Positions 16,501-22,285 of a DNA stretch of 22,285 nucleotides are shown here, piece by piece. Both the position numbers and the translations under genes were made by a program. Within the stretch, counting starts at the first letter, position 1. Each line of letters begins with the position of its first letter. The stretch covers positions 1 to 22,285 of the forward strand of contig NIVA01000043.1 in assembly GCA_002254335.1 (NCBI GenBank), given 5' to 3'. This DNA is from Bacteroidetes bacterium 4572_114. GTDB lineage: Bacteria; Bacteroidota; Bacteroidia; Bacteroidales; 4484-276. The notes below the pieces were generated by a model. That model worked only from the letters and a program-made list of their open reading frames with translations. It did not search any database and was not told the DNA's origin.

Positions 16501-17508
16501 TACAACATCAATACTTTAACCGATTGGCAGCCTGACAGGGGTTATAAGATTAAGATGACAGGTGATGCCTACAATTGTATCGTTGGAGATCCCCTGACCA
16601 ACATGGACCTCCCCCAGCCCGAAGGTGTGCACCTGCTTCCGGTTATTACCGATGGGCCTGTTTTGGCGGCGGATGTTTTTGGCAGTTGTGCCACGCTTCA
16701 GTATGGATTCGATTACATCAACAACGGAATTTATTGGCCTGATGGCAATGTAATGACCCTCGATACGCTTTATCCCGGGCTTGCCTACCTTATCAAAATC
16801 ACGGATGAATGTACATTCATTTTCCCTGAACCGGATAACCAGCCGGGTCATCAGCAAGGAGTTGTTAAGAGAAACTTTATTAACCCAACTACAATTTGGA
16901 ACAGTCCGGCACAAACCGGGACAACACATATTTTTTCAGTTTATCCCGAAGCCCTCGAACAGTTTTCGCCGGATGACGTTATTGGTGCATTTAATGAGAA
17001 TGGGGCCTGCGTTGGGATGGGTCAAATTGATGACATCCGTAAAAACCTCGGCCTTGTTGTTTATGCCAATGACCAAACGACATCAGAAATTGATGGGTGT
17101 ATTGAGGGTGAGGTGATAGAATTCAGGGTATTGGAAGCAAGTGCCGGCGAGGCCCGGATCAATCCTGTTTTTGATGAGGTTTTTGAATACCATAACGGAA
17201 AATTTGCAAGTAATGGATTTTCCGGAATTTCTGAATTTAAATTCTCGGGCACAGGCCTGAATACTGATTTAATACCAGGTCTTGAAATTTATCCAAATCC
17301 TGCAAAAGAGAAGCTGAACATTATCTATCCTGATGTTGAAGACGAAACAAATATCCTGATTTATAATGCTAATGGCCAACAGGTGTTTTCTGCAAATTTG
17401 GTTGAGGACCACACTATCCTCGACATTGTTAAATTTGAAAAGGGGATTTATTTTATTAAGATTACAAATAACTCTAACGTAGTTGTAAAGCAAATGGTGA
17501 AAAACTAA
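13567..17508 (+). CDS. Giant repeat-containing cell-surface protein, 5'-truncated, with PKD and T9SS sorting domain
   Basis: This 1313-residue ORF has no signal peptide; the signal is on the fragment at 12999. Layout: module C copy 1 at about 5-290; modules A and B at about 312-540; module C copy 2 at about 541-836. The C copies share FNNYTWTM, DQL-(Y/F)-(I/V)-GTMD, GNxxNYGIR-(T/A)-MA and KLYLGTAN, then N-L-x-P-x-GGWEL. A PKD-like domain follows (845-922; NPVVTYSQPGYYNVTLIVF). Next come paired GW/YWP modules (930-1000, 1018-1088) like those of the carboxypeptidase at 5279-7825. A beta domain with DDVIGAFNENGACVGMG lies at about 1105-1225. A T9SS type A sorting domain ends it (1237-1313; LEIYPNPAKEKLNI ... 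GIYFIKIT ... VVKQMVKN). The native protein would be a type IX-secreted surface or released protein. Modules A-C match no family I know. The ATG at 13567 is the first after an in-frame TAG. Without the signal peptide the product cannot be exported. Confidence 0.8.
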   Translation: MILLHGLLSTWPSLSGGGFSIIKGPDLPEDGYNASHIFQWETVFTAADYEADDIVASTYIGGALHSFGEYLYFGSMHIPLLATLAHFELAPPQTLEDTLFAFLGTHRATTIFRGKDFGQPNQDIEIMYGMLAMPAWDPVDGWNIKPNKLNKIPKWGPPGIWNFFNNYTWTMEAHEDQLYIGTMDFSSILFGIPDWEELIQAFDFTGLDNPGLSYTQTKDGFNLPNIFIGADLFKICNDFIPAVPLRLNGLGNYANYGIRTMAEDGDKLYLGTANPFNLSPDGGWELIQLEDNTYEIFNDFSTKLLTKNEPDETFYGIGDPRNNYNPYVPHFTTDSTIAKHNQSYVWGMTSAEDNVWFGTGPNVLEMVLGAYLQVTTPYQSCPWVAEFGESQFSPPYPPELGDWRPARVFMWDDSSKTRVEKTPPMAQAPVLQSTLGLRSAGTIGDLIILAGTNVAEDFGINFLAYNNATGEFLGYHQIKDFDGDTLNNIRKWINADGIAYTGISGLDFGYILKWTGTVDDPFQYEIVGKIPASPSEFTFHEGRLVTSCWPGGGELGSGGALPGVYYSPVVPPDGLDVSHQAQWELLWQSSDYEVDPVMAAMMAGGAIESYEGKLYWGTMHVPFMATLAHFITYFQNPGIEPTVEQILEGIALTQRAVSIFRANNIGEPDQEIELLYGQEMVTAFQPGVGWQCVPNASGLEPLYGFPGFGSPFNNYTWTMDIYSDQLFVGTMDWSYLIPSMLPFIIDQALPLIFPEKQFEITIDDLAEFLLPVPFSGADIWRFRDGDSKALPVTLRGMGNKRNYGIRAMATGHGKLYLGTANAMNLHPEGGWELYSLMDVSTDFYADKPISNPGTDITFFPVIYGNEQDSLIWYFPQSDIPSSTQKNPVVTYSQPGYYNVTLIVFIGGQTYTTQKVIYIDVLPPDEAQCTDLFEGWMGISSYMLPFDPDIEAITGPLVVDPKMGELIIMISETGFYWPPYNINTLTDWQPDRGYKIKMTGDAYNCIVGDPLTNMDLPQPEGVHLLPVITDGPVLAADVFGSCATLQYGFDYINNGIYWPDGNVMTLDTLYPGLAYLIKITDECTFIFPEPDNQPGHQQGVVKRNFINPTTIWNSPAQTGTTHIFSVYPEALEQFSPDDVIGAFNENGACVGMGQIDDIRKNLGLVVYANDQTTSEIDGCIEGEVIEFRVLEASAGEARINPVFDEVFEYHNGKFASNGFSGISEFKFSGTGLNTDLIPGLEIYPNPAKEKLNIIYPDVEDETNILIYNANGQQVFSANLVEDHTILDIVKFEKGIYFIKITNNSNVVVKQMVKN

Positions 17509-17530
17509 CAATAGTTTTGTTTATTTCCTT

Positions 17531-17563
17531 AACCCTGACAGGGATTCAAACCTTGTCAGGGTT
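17531..17563 (+). terminator. Rho-independent terminator after the giant gene
   Basis: A 13-bp stem AACCCTGACAGGG (17531-17543) pairs with CCTTGTCAGGGTT (17551-17563), with one G-U pair and a 7-nt loop. It is followed by TTTTC and further T-rich sequence. It lies 23 bp after the stop. Confidence 0.85.
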
Positions 17564-17625
17564 TTTCTTATCATTTTTATTTCACCTGTTATATATTTTT
17601 TATATTTTTGTTGTAAATTAATATT
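17558..17625 (+). repeat. 68-bp direct repeat, copy B, at the terminator-promoter junction
   Basis: This is the likely parental copy, since it has a function on both sides: its first bases belong to the terminator stem and its body is the promoter of the porin gene at 17632. Copy A (13411-13478) is identical. Confidence 0.9.
17580..17610 (+). promoter_or_regulatory. Promoter of the porin gene
   Basis: TTTC (17580-17583), 19 bases, TATTTTTG (17603-17610): a perfect -7 box and one mismatch at -33. The start would be near 17617, only about 15 nt before the ATG at 17632. Confidence 0.55.
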
Positions 17626-17631
17626 GTAAAA

Positions 17632-18771
17632 ATGAAATCACATTCAAAAGTAATTAAACCGGGCAGCCGGTTTTTGCAGATATTGACTTTGGTTATTTTA
17701 TCCATAACGGGCTTTGCACAAAAAATTCCTGTAATTGATTCATTGAGCCTTTATGGAAACATTTGCGGGCAACTGGCTTTTTACAAGGAAATTGTGGAAG
17801 TACAAAACAACGGTTCCAAGGCAGGCCTTTATATTGATTACTCCATAAATAAGGGTGTCAAAATTTTTGGTAATACTGAGTGGGCAATCAATTTGGTTGA
17901 CAACAATTATTCGTTCAATGCCAGTGCCATAACTGATGAAAATATTCCTGATGCCCTTTTCGATGAAACCAATTCGGCATTTACGACCCGGCTTGGCTAT
18001 TTGGGCGTTGATTTCAAAAAATATGGAATACTGACCATTGGAAAGCAGTGGAGTGCATATTATGATGTTTCCGGGTGGACCGATATGTTCACCGTTTTTG
18101 GGGGACAGGCAAGCAGCACATATTTAACCGGCACTGATGGTGGCGAAACGGGTGCAGGAAGGGCGGCAAAAACTGTGGTTTACCGTAATAAATTAGGGCC
18201 ATTGAAATTTAGTTTACAGGCCCAACTCAATGGGGTGAGGGCAAATTATGGGGGATCTGTTAGCCTTAAACTTTACAAAGGCCTGCATATAGGTGCCGGG
18301 ATAAATGACATCAGGATTTCAAAAGATGCCGAAGAATATATCATGAATGTTAAGGATTTTGAGGTTACCGGGATTTTTGGTGTAAAATACCAAAGCCAAA
18401 AAGTTTATGCTGCTTTCAATTTTAATCTCCACGGTGGTGATGTCATACCGATACATGAGCCAGATACGGTTTTTGTTTATGGCTATCATTTTTCGGGCTA
18501 CGAATTTTACACTAAATACAATATTAAACCATGGCTAAGTGTGCACGGCGGCCTTAACATCCAGGTGCCAACTACAAAAAACACTATTATCGACGATAAT
18601 TTTCACCTTGCATATTATGTGGTTGGAGGCGAAATCTCTGTTTCACCAGCAATCAAAACCTACATTGAGCTTAAGTTTGATGACAGTGTAAATGCCGAAG
18701 GCAAACACAGCTTTAATGTTTATACGGCAGGTTTAAATATTGATTTTGATAAAGCCTTTGGCAATTATTGA
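17632..18771 (+). CDS. Outer-membrane porin
   Basis: The 379-residue product has a signal region with a basic N-terminus (MKSHSKVIKPGSRFLQILTL) and a hydrophobic core ending near TGFAQ, an unusually long n-region. The mature part is a beta-barrel with alternating strands. Motifs are of the Gram-negative porin family: SLYGNICGQLAFYKE at the first strand, GYLGVDFKKYGILTIGKQWSAYYDV before the constriction loop, TVVYRNKLGPLKFSLQAQLNG, and a last strand ending LNIDFDKAFGNY. Such proteins form diffusion channels for small hydrophilic solutes. The C-terminal residue is Tyr, which fits outer-membrane insertion. It has its own promoter immediately upstream, and the terminator before it isolates it from the giant gene. 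Substrate specificity cannot be read from the sequence. Confidence 0.8.
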   Translation: MKSHSKVIKPGSRFLQILTLVILSITGFAQKIPVIDSLSLYGNICGQLAFYKEIVEVQNNGSKAGLYIDYSINKGVKIFGNTEWAINLVDNNYSFNASAITDENIPDALFDETNSAFTTRLGYLGVDFKKYGILTIGKQWSAYYDVSGWTDMFTVFGGQASSTYLTGTDGGETGAGRAAKTVVYRNKLGPLKFSLQAQLNGVRANYGGSVSLKLYKGLHIGAGINDIRISKDAEEYIMNVKDFEVTGIFGVKYQSQKVYAAFNFNLHGGDVIPIHEPDTVFVYGYHFSGYEFYTKYNIKPWLSVHGGLNIQVPTTKNTIIDDNFHLAYYVVGGEISVSPAIKTYIELKFDDSVNAEGKHSFNVYTAGLNIDFDKAFGNY

Positions 18772-18787
18772 TGCGTACGGTCAAAAA

Positions 18788-18889
18788 AGCTGTCAGACAG
18801 TTATCCTAATAATCACACAGTTATCCAATAAATTATACAGATGTTAAAGCATTATGTGTTTGGCTTTTAGCTTAAACTGTCTGACAGCT
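18788..18889. repeat. Inverted-repeat element after the porin gene
   Basis: AGCTGTCAGACAGTT (18788-18802) and its exact inverse AACTGTCTGACAGCT (18875-18889) enclose 72 bp. Each arm is itself a near-palindrome, CTGTC-N-GACAG. Inside, ACAGTTATCC occurs twice, at 18797-18806 and 18817-18826, 20 bp apart. No target-site duplication is visible. It could be a small non-autonomous mobile element, paired operator sites or a long-range hairpin. The rest of 18890-19031 shows nothing I can support. Confidence 0.6.
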
Positions 18890-19031
18890 ATTCATCCAAA
18901 TATTTGCTTCATTAATTTTGCTGTCAACAAAAGTAACTAATGCCCCGGCTTCTTGTTTTACATTTTACCTCCTTTCACTTTTGGTTTGTTTTTTCCTGAT
19001 TTCAGGGAGCATCACATCTCCTGCCAATGGT

Positions 19032-19349
19032 TCATTCGGGATATTGGATTTGGTATTTGCGTTGGTTTATCCTCAGTATATCAGATGCTTTTAAGTATGC
19101 AAATATCACAAAGCACCGCATCATTTCCTACATAAACCTTATGCTCATTTTATCAGTTAGAACATCCTTGAAATTCTTGCCCAATTCTACGAGTTGGTTT
19201 ATAGTGTGTGCAATCTGGCAACATTTGTAAAAGTTTTTCAGGCCCTGGTACGAATTGCGACAGTATTTGTGTTCAATATTGTACCCATGGTTCTTTTGCT
19301 GGTCAAAGCCTTGTTTCTCTATTTTCCAGCACAAACGCCCGTTTGCAAT
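19032..19349 (-). pseudogene. Remnant of a DDE transposase, C-terminal part
   Basis: On the minus strand a frame from about 19349 reads CWKIEKQGFDQQKNHGYN, then EHKYCRNSYQGLKNFYKC and QIAHTINQLVEL. This is the typical end of a DDE transposase family (pattern IENEGFNTQKN-x-GY ... H-x-YSRN ... Q-I-x-H-x-I-x-Q). An in-frame TAG at 19130-19128 interrupts it. The same frame then continues with KASDILRINQRKYQIQYPE and a natural stop at 19034-19032, matching the family's K-x-x-Q-I end. The catalytic N-terminal part is absent, and no terminal repeats of the IS can be fixed. The exact IS family is uncertain. Confidence 0.6.
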
Positions 19350-19422
19350 TATATTTACGCTCCCCCCCCAACAAATTAACTTTTCTTAATCAATAAATAA
19401 ACCTATCATTGGATAAAAAGTA

Positions 19423-19430
19423 TAATTTTG
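19423..19430 (+). promoter_or_regulatory. -7 box for the EF-G gene
   Basis: TAATTTTG (19423-19430), followed by CCGCCG, is a perfect TAnnTTTG. No good TTTG is found 17-23 bases before it. The ATG is 66 bp downstream at 19497. Confidence 0.4.
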
Positions 19431-19496
19431 CCGCCGTTTTCATTTTTTTATTAAAACCTTGATTACAAACATTTTAATTATTTATCAATTTTCGAC

Positions 19497-21575
19497 ATGA
19501 CTTTAACAAAACTTAGAAATATCGGCATTGCTGCACATATTGATGCCGGTAAGACCACAGTAACCGAACGCATATTATTTTACACCGGCACCAACCGTAA
19601 GATGGGCGAAGTACACGACGGGCAAGCTACGATGGATTTTATGAAACAGGAACAGGAAAGAGGGATAACCATAGCCTCCGCTGCAATTACATGTAATTGG
19701 AAAGGCTCACAAATTAACATCATCGACACGCCGGGCCACGTTGATTTTACTGTAGAAGTGGAACGCTCACTGCGTGTTATCGATGGCATGGTTGCGCTTT
19801 TTTGTGCAGTCGGGGGAGTTGAGCCACAGAGCGAGACCGTTTGGAACCAAGCAGACAGGTACCGTGTACCACGAATAGCTTTTGTTAATAAAATGGATCG
19901 CACAGGCGCTGATTTTTTTCAGGTGGTTTCGCAAATGAACAAATACTTAGATGCCAATGCAGTGCCATTTCAAATTCCAATGGGGGCCGAAGATGATTTT
20001 AAAGGTTTAATAGATGTTATTGAAGAAAAGGCCTTTATTTTTGATGACTTTGAAAGGGTTGAAGTAGAAATCCCTGACGGATACAAGCAAAAAGCAATCG
20101 AAGCCAGGGCTGTCCTTATCGAAAAACTGGCAGATTATAATGAAGAAATCCTTGAGCTTTTCCTGGAAGACAAAGAAATCCCTGCCGCACTTTTGAAACA
20201 GGCAGCACGCGAGGCCACATTAAAATTGCTTATCACGCCGGTATATACCGGTGCTGCATATAAAAATAAAGGTGTACAGCTGTTGTTGGATGCAGTTATC
20301 GACTACCTCCCTTCACCAATTGATGTTGGTGCAATAGTGGGCATTGATATTGACGATGATGAAAAATCACATACCCGGAACCCTTCGCCAAAAGAACCAT
20401 TTTCGGCACTTGCTTTTAAACTGATACACGATCCATACGTTGGACAACAAACCTTTATCAGGATATTTTCGGGATCACTGAAAAGCGGAATGCAAATCCG
20501 TAATTCTACAAAAGGAAAGAATGAGAGGATTGGCAGGATTTTTAAAATACATGCCAAAGACCGCGAGGAAGTAAGTGAAGCCGGGCCAGGGGACATTGTT
20601 GCACTTGTAGGCATGAAATATACCAAAACAGGTGATACACTTTGTGATAAAGAACACCCGCTGTACCTCGAATCTATTCACATCCCGCCTACCGTGATAG
20701 AGTTAAAAATTATTCCGGCAAAGCGAAAAGACCAGGGGAAAATGGGCGAAGCGCTCCACAAACTTTCAAACGAAGACCCTTCATTTAATATACGGTACGA
20801 CGATGAAACCGAAGAGACTGTTATTTCGGGCATGGGCGAACTGCACTTAGAGATTATTGTTGACAGGTTAAAGCATGAATTTGGTGTTGAAGTAGAGGTA
20901 GGCGAACCTTCAGTGGCATACCGCGAAACCATAACTACCGAGGTGGTGAGCAATTACAAGCACAGCAAGCAAACAGGGGGCAAAGGACAGTTTGCCCATA
21001 CCGTGATGCGCATCGAACCAAACAATGATGGCGATTACGAATTTGTTGACAATATCAAAGGGGGCGTTATCCCTTCAGAATTCATTACCTCAGTAAACAA
21101 GGGGATTAAGAAAACCCTGGAAAGAGGTGTATTGGCGGGCTTCCCCATTGTTGGTGTAAAAGTTGTGCTTACCGATGGCAGCCACCACGCAGTTGACTCA
21201 TCCGACATGGCGTTTCAAACTTGTGCGTCAATTTGTTTTAAAAATGGTTTTTTGAAGGCAGGCCCTATCCTGCTCGAACCGGTGATGAAAATTGAGGTAA
21301 ACACACCCGACGAATATATTGGCAATGTTGTTGGCGACCTTAACAAACGCCGGGGCAAAATTGAGTCGATGCGCAGGTACAGAAAAGGTTCTCAAAAACT
21401 AAACGGGTTTGTTCCATTGATGGAAATGTTTGGTTATGCCACCACACTGCGGAATGTTTCGAGTGGCCGTGCAAACTACTCAATGGAATTCTACAAATAT
21501 CTGCCCGTAAATAAAGCTACCCAGGAAGAAATCCTAAAAAATCTGGCCAAGAAACGGGAAGAAGGTAGAGGTTAG
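19497..21575 (+). CDS. fusA: Elongation factor G (stand-alone copy)
   Basis: This 692-residue translational GTPase moves tRNAs and mRNA through the ribosome after peptide transfer. The G domain is complete: G1 AHIDAGKTT (13-21), G2 with the Mg-binding Thr in RGITI (55-59), G3 DTPGHVDF with the catalytic His (H81), and G4 NKMD (131-134). The element after G5, YKNKGVQLLLDAVIDYLPSP, is present. Domain II starts near FSALAFKLIHDPYVG. Domain IV carries its loops (KQTGGKGQFAH; SHHAVDSSDMAF), and domain V has GDLNKRRGKIESM. The gene is not in an rpsL-rpsG-fusA operon: it stands alone with a 725-bp gap before it. Several usually strict positions differ (for example QERGITIASAAIT for ...ITSAATT, and a C-terminus ending KKREEGRG). 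This suggests a second EF-G paralogue, as found in other Bacteroidota, but all G-motif residues are kept. Confidence 0.93.
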   Translation: MTLTKLRNIGIAAHIDAGKTTVTERILFYTGTNRKMGEVHDGQATMDFMKQEQERGITIASAAITCNWKGSQINIIDTPGHVDFTVEVERSLRVIDGMVALFCAVGGVEPQSETVWNQADRYRVPRIAFVNKMDRTGADFFQVVSQMNKYLDANAVPFQIPMGAEDDFKGLIDVIEEKAFIFDDFERVEVEIPDGYKQKAIEARAVLIEKLADYNEEILELFLEDKEIPAALLKQAAREATLKLLITPVYTGAAYKNKGVQLLLDAVIDYLPSPIDVGAIVGIDIDDDEKSHTRNPSPKEPFSALAFKLIHDPYVGQQTFIRIFSGSLKSGMQIRNSTKGKNERIGRIFKIHAKDREEVSEAGPGDIVALVGMKYTKTGDTLCDKEHPLYLESIHIPPTVIELKIIPAKRKDQGKMGEALHKLSNEDPSFNIRYDDETEETVISGMGELHLEIIVDRLKHEFGVEVEVGEPSVAYRETITTEVVSNYKHSKQTGGKGQFAHTVMRIEPNNDGDYEFVDNIKGGVIPSEFITSVNKGIKKTLERGVLAGFPIVGVKVVLTDGSHHAVDSSDMAFQTCASICFKNGFLKAGPILLEPVMKIEVNTPDEYIGNVVGDLNKRRGKIESMRRYRKGSQKLNGFVPLMEMFGYATTLRNVSSGRANYSMEFYKYLPVNKATQEEILKNLAKKREEGRG

Positions 21576-21685
21576 GAAATTGATGTTGGAGGTTAGACTG
21601 TAGAAATTAGATGATAGAAGATAACAGGTAAATTATTCATTTCAGTCATTTGAACATCTGGCATCCGGCTACATCTTTTGCTAAC

Positions 21686-21793
21686 TCAAAGATGTCTGTT
21701 TTCTTCTAAAAATATTCCGAAATTTTGTTTTGCACCTGGAAATTGCCGGCCTGCAAACCATCTAATGTCAGGGCCTAAAATAAATTGTTCTTT
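21686..21793 (-). pseudogene. Short relic of hipA (toxin kinase)
   Basis: On the minus strand, just after the HipB-like gene, a 35-codon stretch reads KEQFILGPDIRWFAGRQFP, then QNFGIFLEENRHL and a TGA at 21688-21686. This matches the conserved early part of HipA-family kinases (pattern F-x-L-D-P-D-x-x-W-x-x-GRQ(Y/F)P ... NFG-(I/V)-FLD), where D-x-W-G-R should follow. The N-terminal 40 or so residues of HipA and everything after this point are missing, and no further match is seen down to 21576. It is too small to be functional. Confidence 0.6.
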
Positions 21794-21804
21794 CGATTTT
21801 TGAA

Positions 21805-22098
21805 CTATTGTTTTTCAAGCAGCTCCAAATCTTGTAATTTCCTTCCTAAAATATCATCGGCAGCCAAATTTAAAAAATCATCTTGCAAACCCAAAACCCT
21901 CAATACATTAAAATAGGAGCCGAATGCAACTATCGGGTTTCCGTTTTCTATTTCGTAAAGTGTTTTACGCGTAAGGCTCGCCAGTCCCGACACTTGCATG
22001 GTGGTCAGCTTTCTTCTTTTTCGTGCCAGTTTGATGTTTTCACCAACCTGGTCAAGGATTAATTGATGTTTCGGAAATAGTATTTGCTTTTTTGACAT
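21805..22098 (-). CDS. HipB-like helix-turn-helix (XRE family) antitoxin/regulator
   Basis: The 97-residue product has an XRE-type helix-turn-helix at about 18-75: VGENIKLARKRRKLTTMQVS, LASLTRKTLYEIENGNP, then SYFNVLRVLGLQDDFLNLA. The C-terminal tail DDILGRKLQDLELL is characteristic of HipB-like proteins encoded directly before a hipA toxin gene. HipB binds operator DNA and represses its own operon while neutralising HipA. Here the hipA gene is reduced to a relic at 21686-21793, so this is an orphan antitoxin. The ORF looks intact. Upstream, GTATAGTAATAC (22140-22151) is a small inverted repeat that might be an operator; this is weak. Confidence 0.8.
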   Translation of the reverse strand: MSKKQILFPKHQLILDQVGENIKLARKRRKLTTMQVSGLASLTRKTLYEIENGNPIVAFGSYFNVLRVLGLQDDFLNLAADDILGRKLQDLELLEKQ

Positions 22099-22285
22099 CC
22101 TGATATGTGTATTATTTTGCCCAAAGGTGAATTATTTGAGTATAGTAATACCCTTTTTGTAAAATGATTAATGGTAAAGAAATCGTTAGGGTTTGAACGA
22201 ATTAGAGACAAGTTTACGGATTACCATAATTTAGATATTCTTGCCGAAACCTGACCTGATGAGGAGAATAACGGTTTTACTTTAA
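22099..22285. other. Right-edge intergenic sequence
   Basis: Apart from the small inverted repeat upstream of the HipB-like gene, I see nothing supportable. A 27-codon frame at 22171-22254 on the plus strand begins MVKKSLGFERIRDK but has no recognisable family, and a second ATG frame stops after 10 codons. Confidence 0.4.

Noticed and set aside
18953..19396. Several 60-70 codon plus-strand ORFs in the porin-EF-G gap
   Set aside because: They lie opposite the transposase relic, whose minus-strand reading is far more protein-like.
22171..22254. 27-codon plus-strand ORF at the right edge
   Set aside because: Too short, with no family resemblance and no promoter with a proper -33 box.

Overview
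The window looks like a chromosomal segment of a Bacteroidota bacterium, probably an environmental Bacteroidales-type lineage. Four signs support this. Two proteins end in, or carry, type IX secretion (T9SS) type A sorting domains. Secreted proteins have PKD, CUB and Asp-box modules. Several genes are preceded by the Bacteroidota sigma-ABfr promoter pattern (TTTG or TTG, about 19 bases, then TAnnTTTG) with no Shine-Dalgarno sequence. The small accessory genes are of types common in that phylum. No rRNA, tRNA or CRISPR array was seen.

Left part (1-8434, all genes on the minus strand): an edge-truncated unknown gene; an AT-rich amidohydrolase-2 family gene; a secreted Asp-box (sialidase-fold-like) protein with a T9SS tail; an AlbA_2/Schlafen-type protein with an unusual N-terminal half; a large secreted M14 zinc carboxypeptidase with PKD, CUB and paired C-terminal modules; and a nucleotidyltransferase/HEPN pair whose HEPN half is truncated.

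Middle (8527-12742): a PlpD-like patatin phospholipase with a POTRA domain and outer-membrane barrel (minus), a small antitoxin-like gene (plus), a strong hairpin between convergent genes, and a PLP-dependent methionine/cystathionine gamma-lyase (minus). The lyase leader probably contains a 24-bp minisatellite.

Right part (12865-22285, mostly plus): a broken giant T9SS cell-surface protein gene, an outer-membrane porin, a 725-bp gap with an inverted-repeat element and a transposase remnant, a stand-alone elongation factor G gene, and a HipB-like regulator followed by a short relic of hipA.

The most notable structure is in the giant surface-protein gene. A 68-bp sequence identical to the promoter region of the downstream porin gene sits inside it at 13411-13478. 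There one internal module (about 170-180 residues) is missing and the reading frame is cut into a signal-peptide fragment (12999-13469) and a 1313-residue ORF with no signal peptide (13567-17508). This is either a real promoter-copy insertion/deletion event or an assembly error, and read mapping would decide. The genes do not form one pathway. The common theme is cell-envelope and secreted proteins mixed with decaying accessory modules: a truncated HEPN, a hipA relic, a transposase relic and an orphan antitoxin-like gene.
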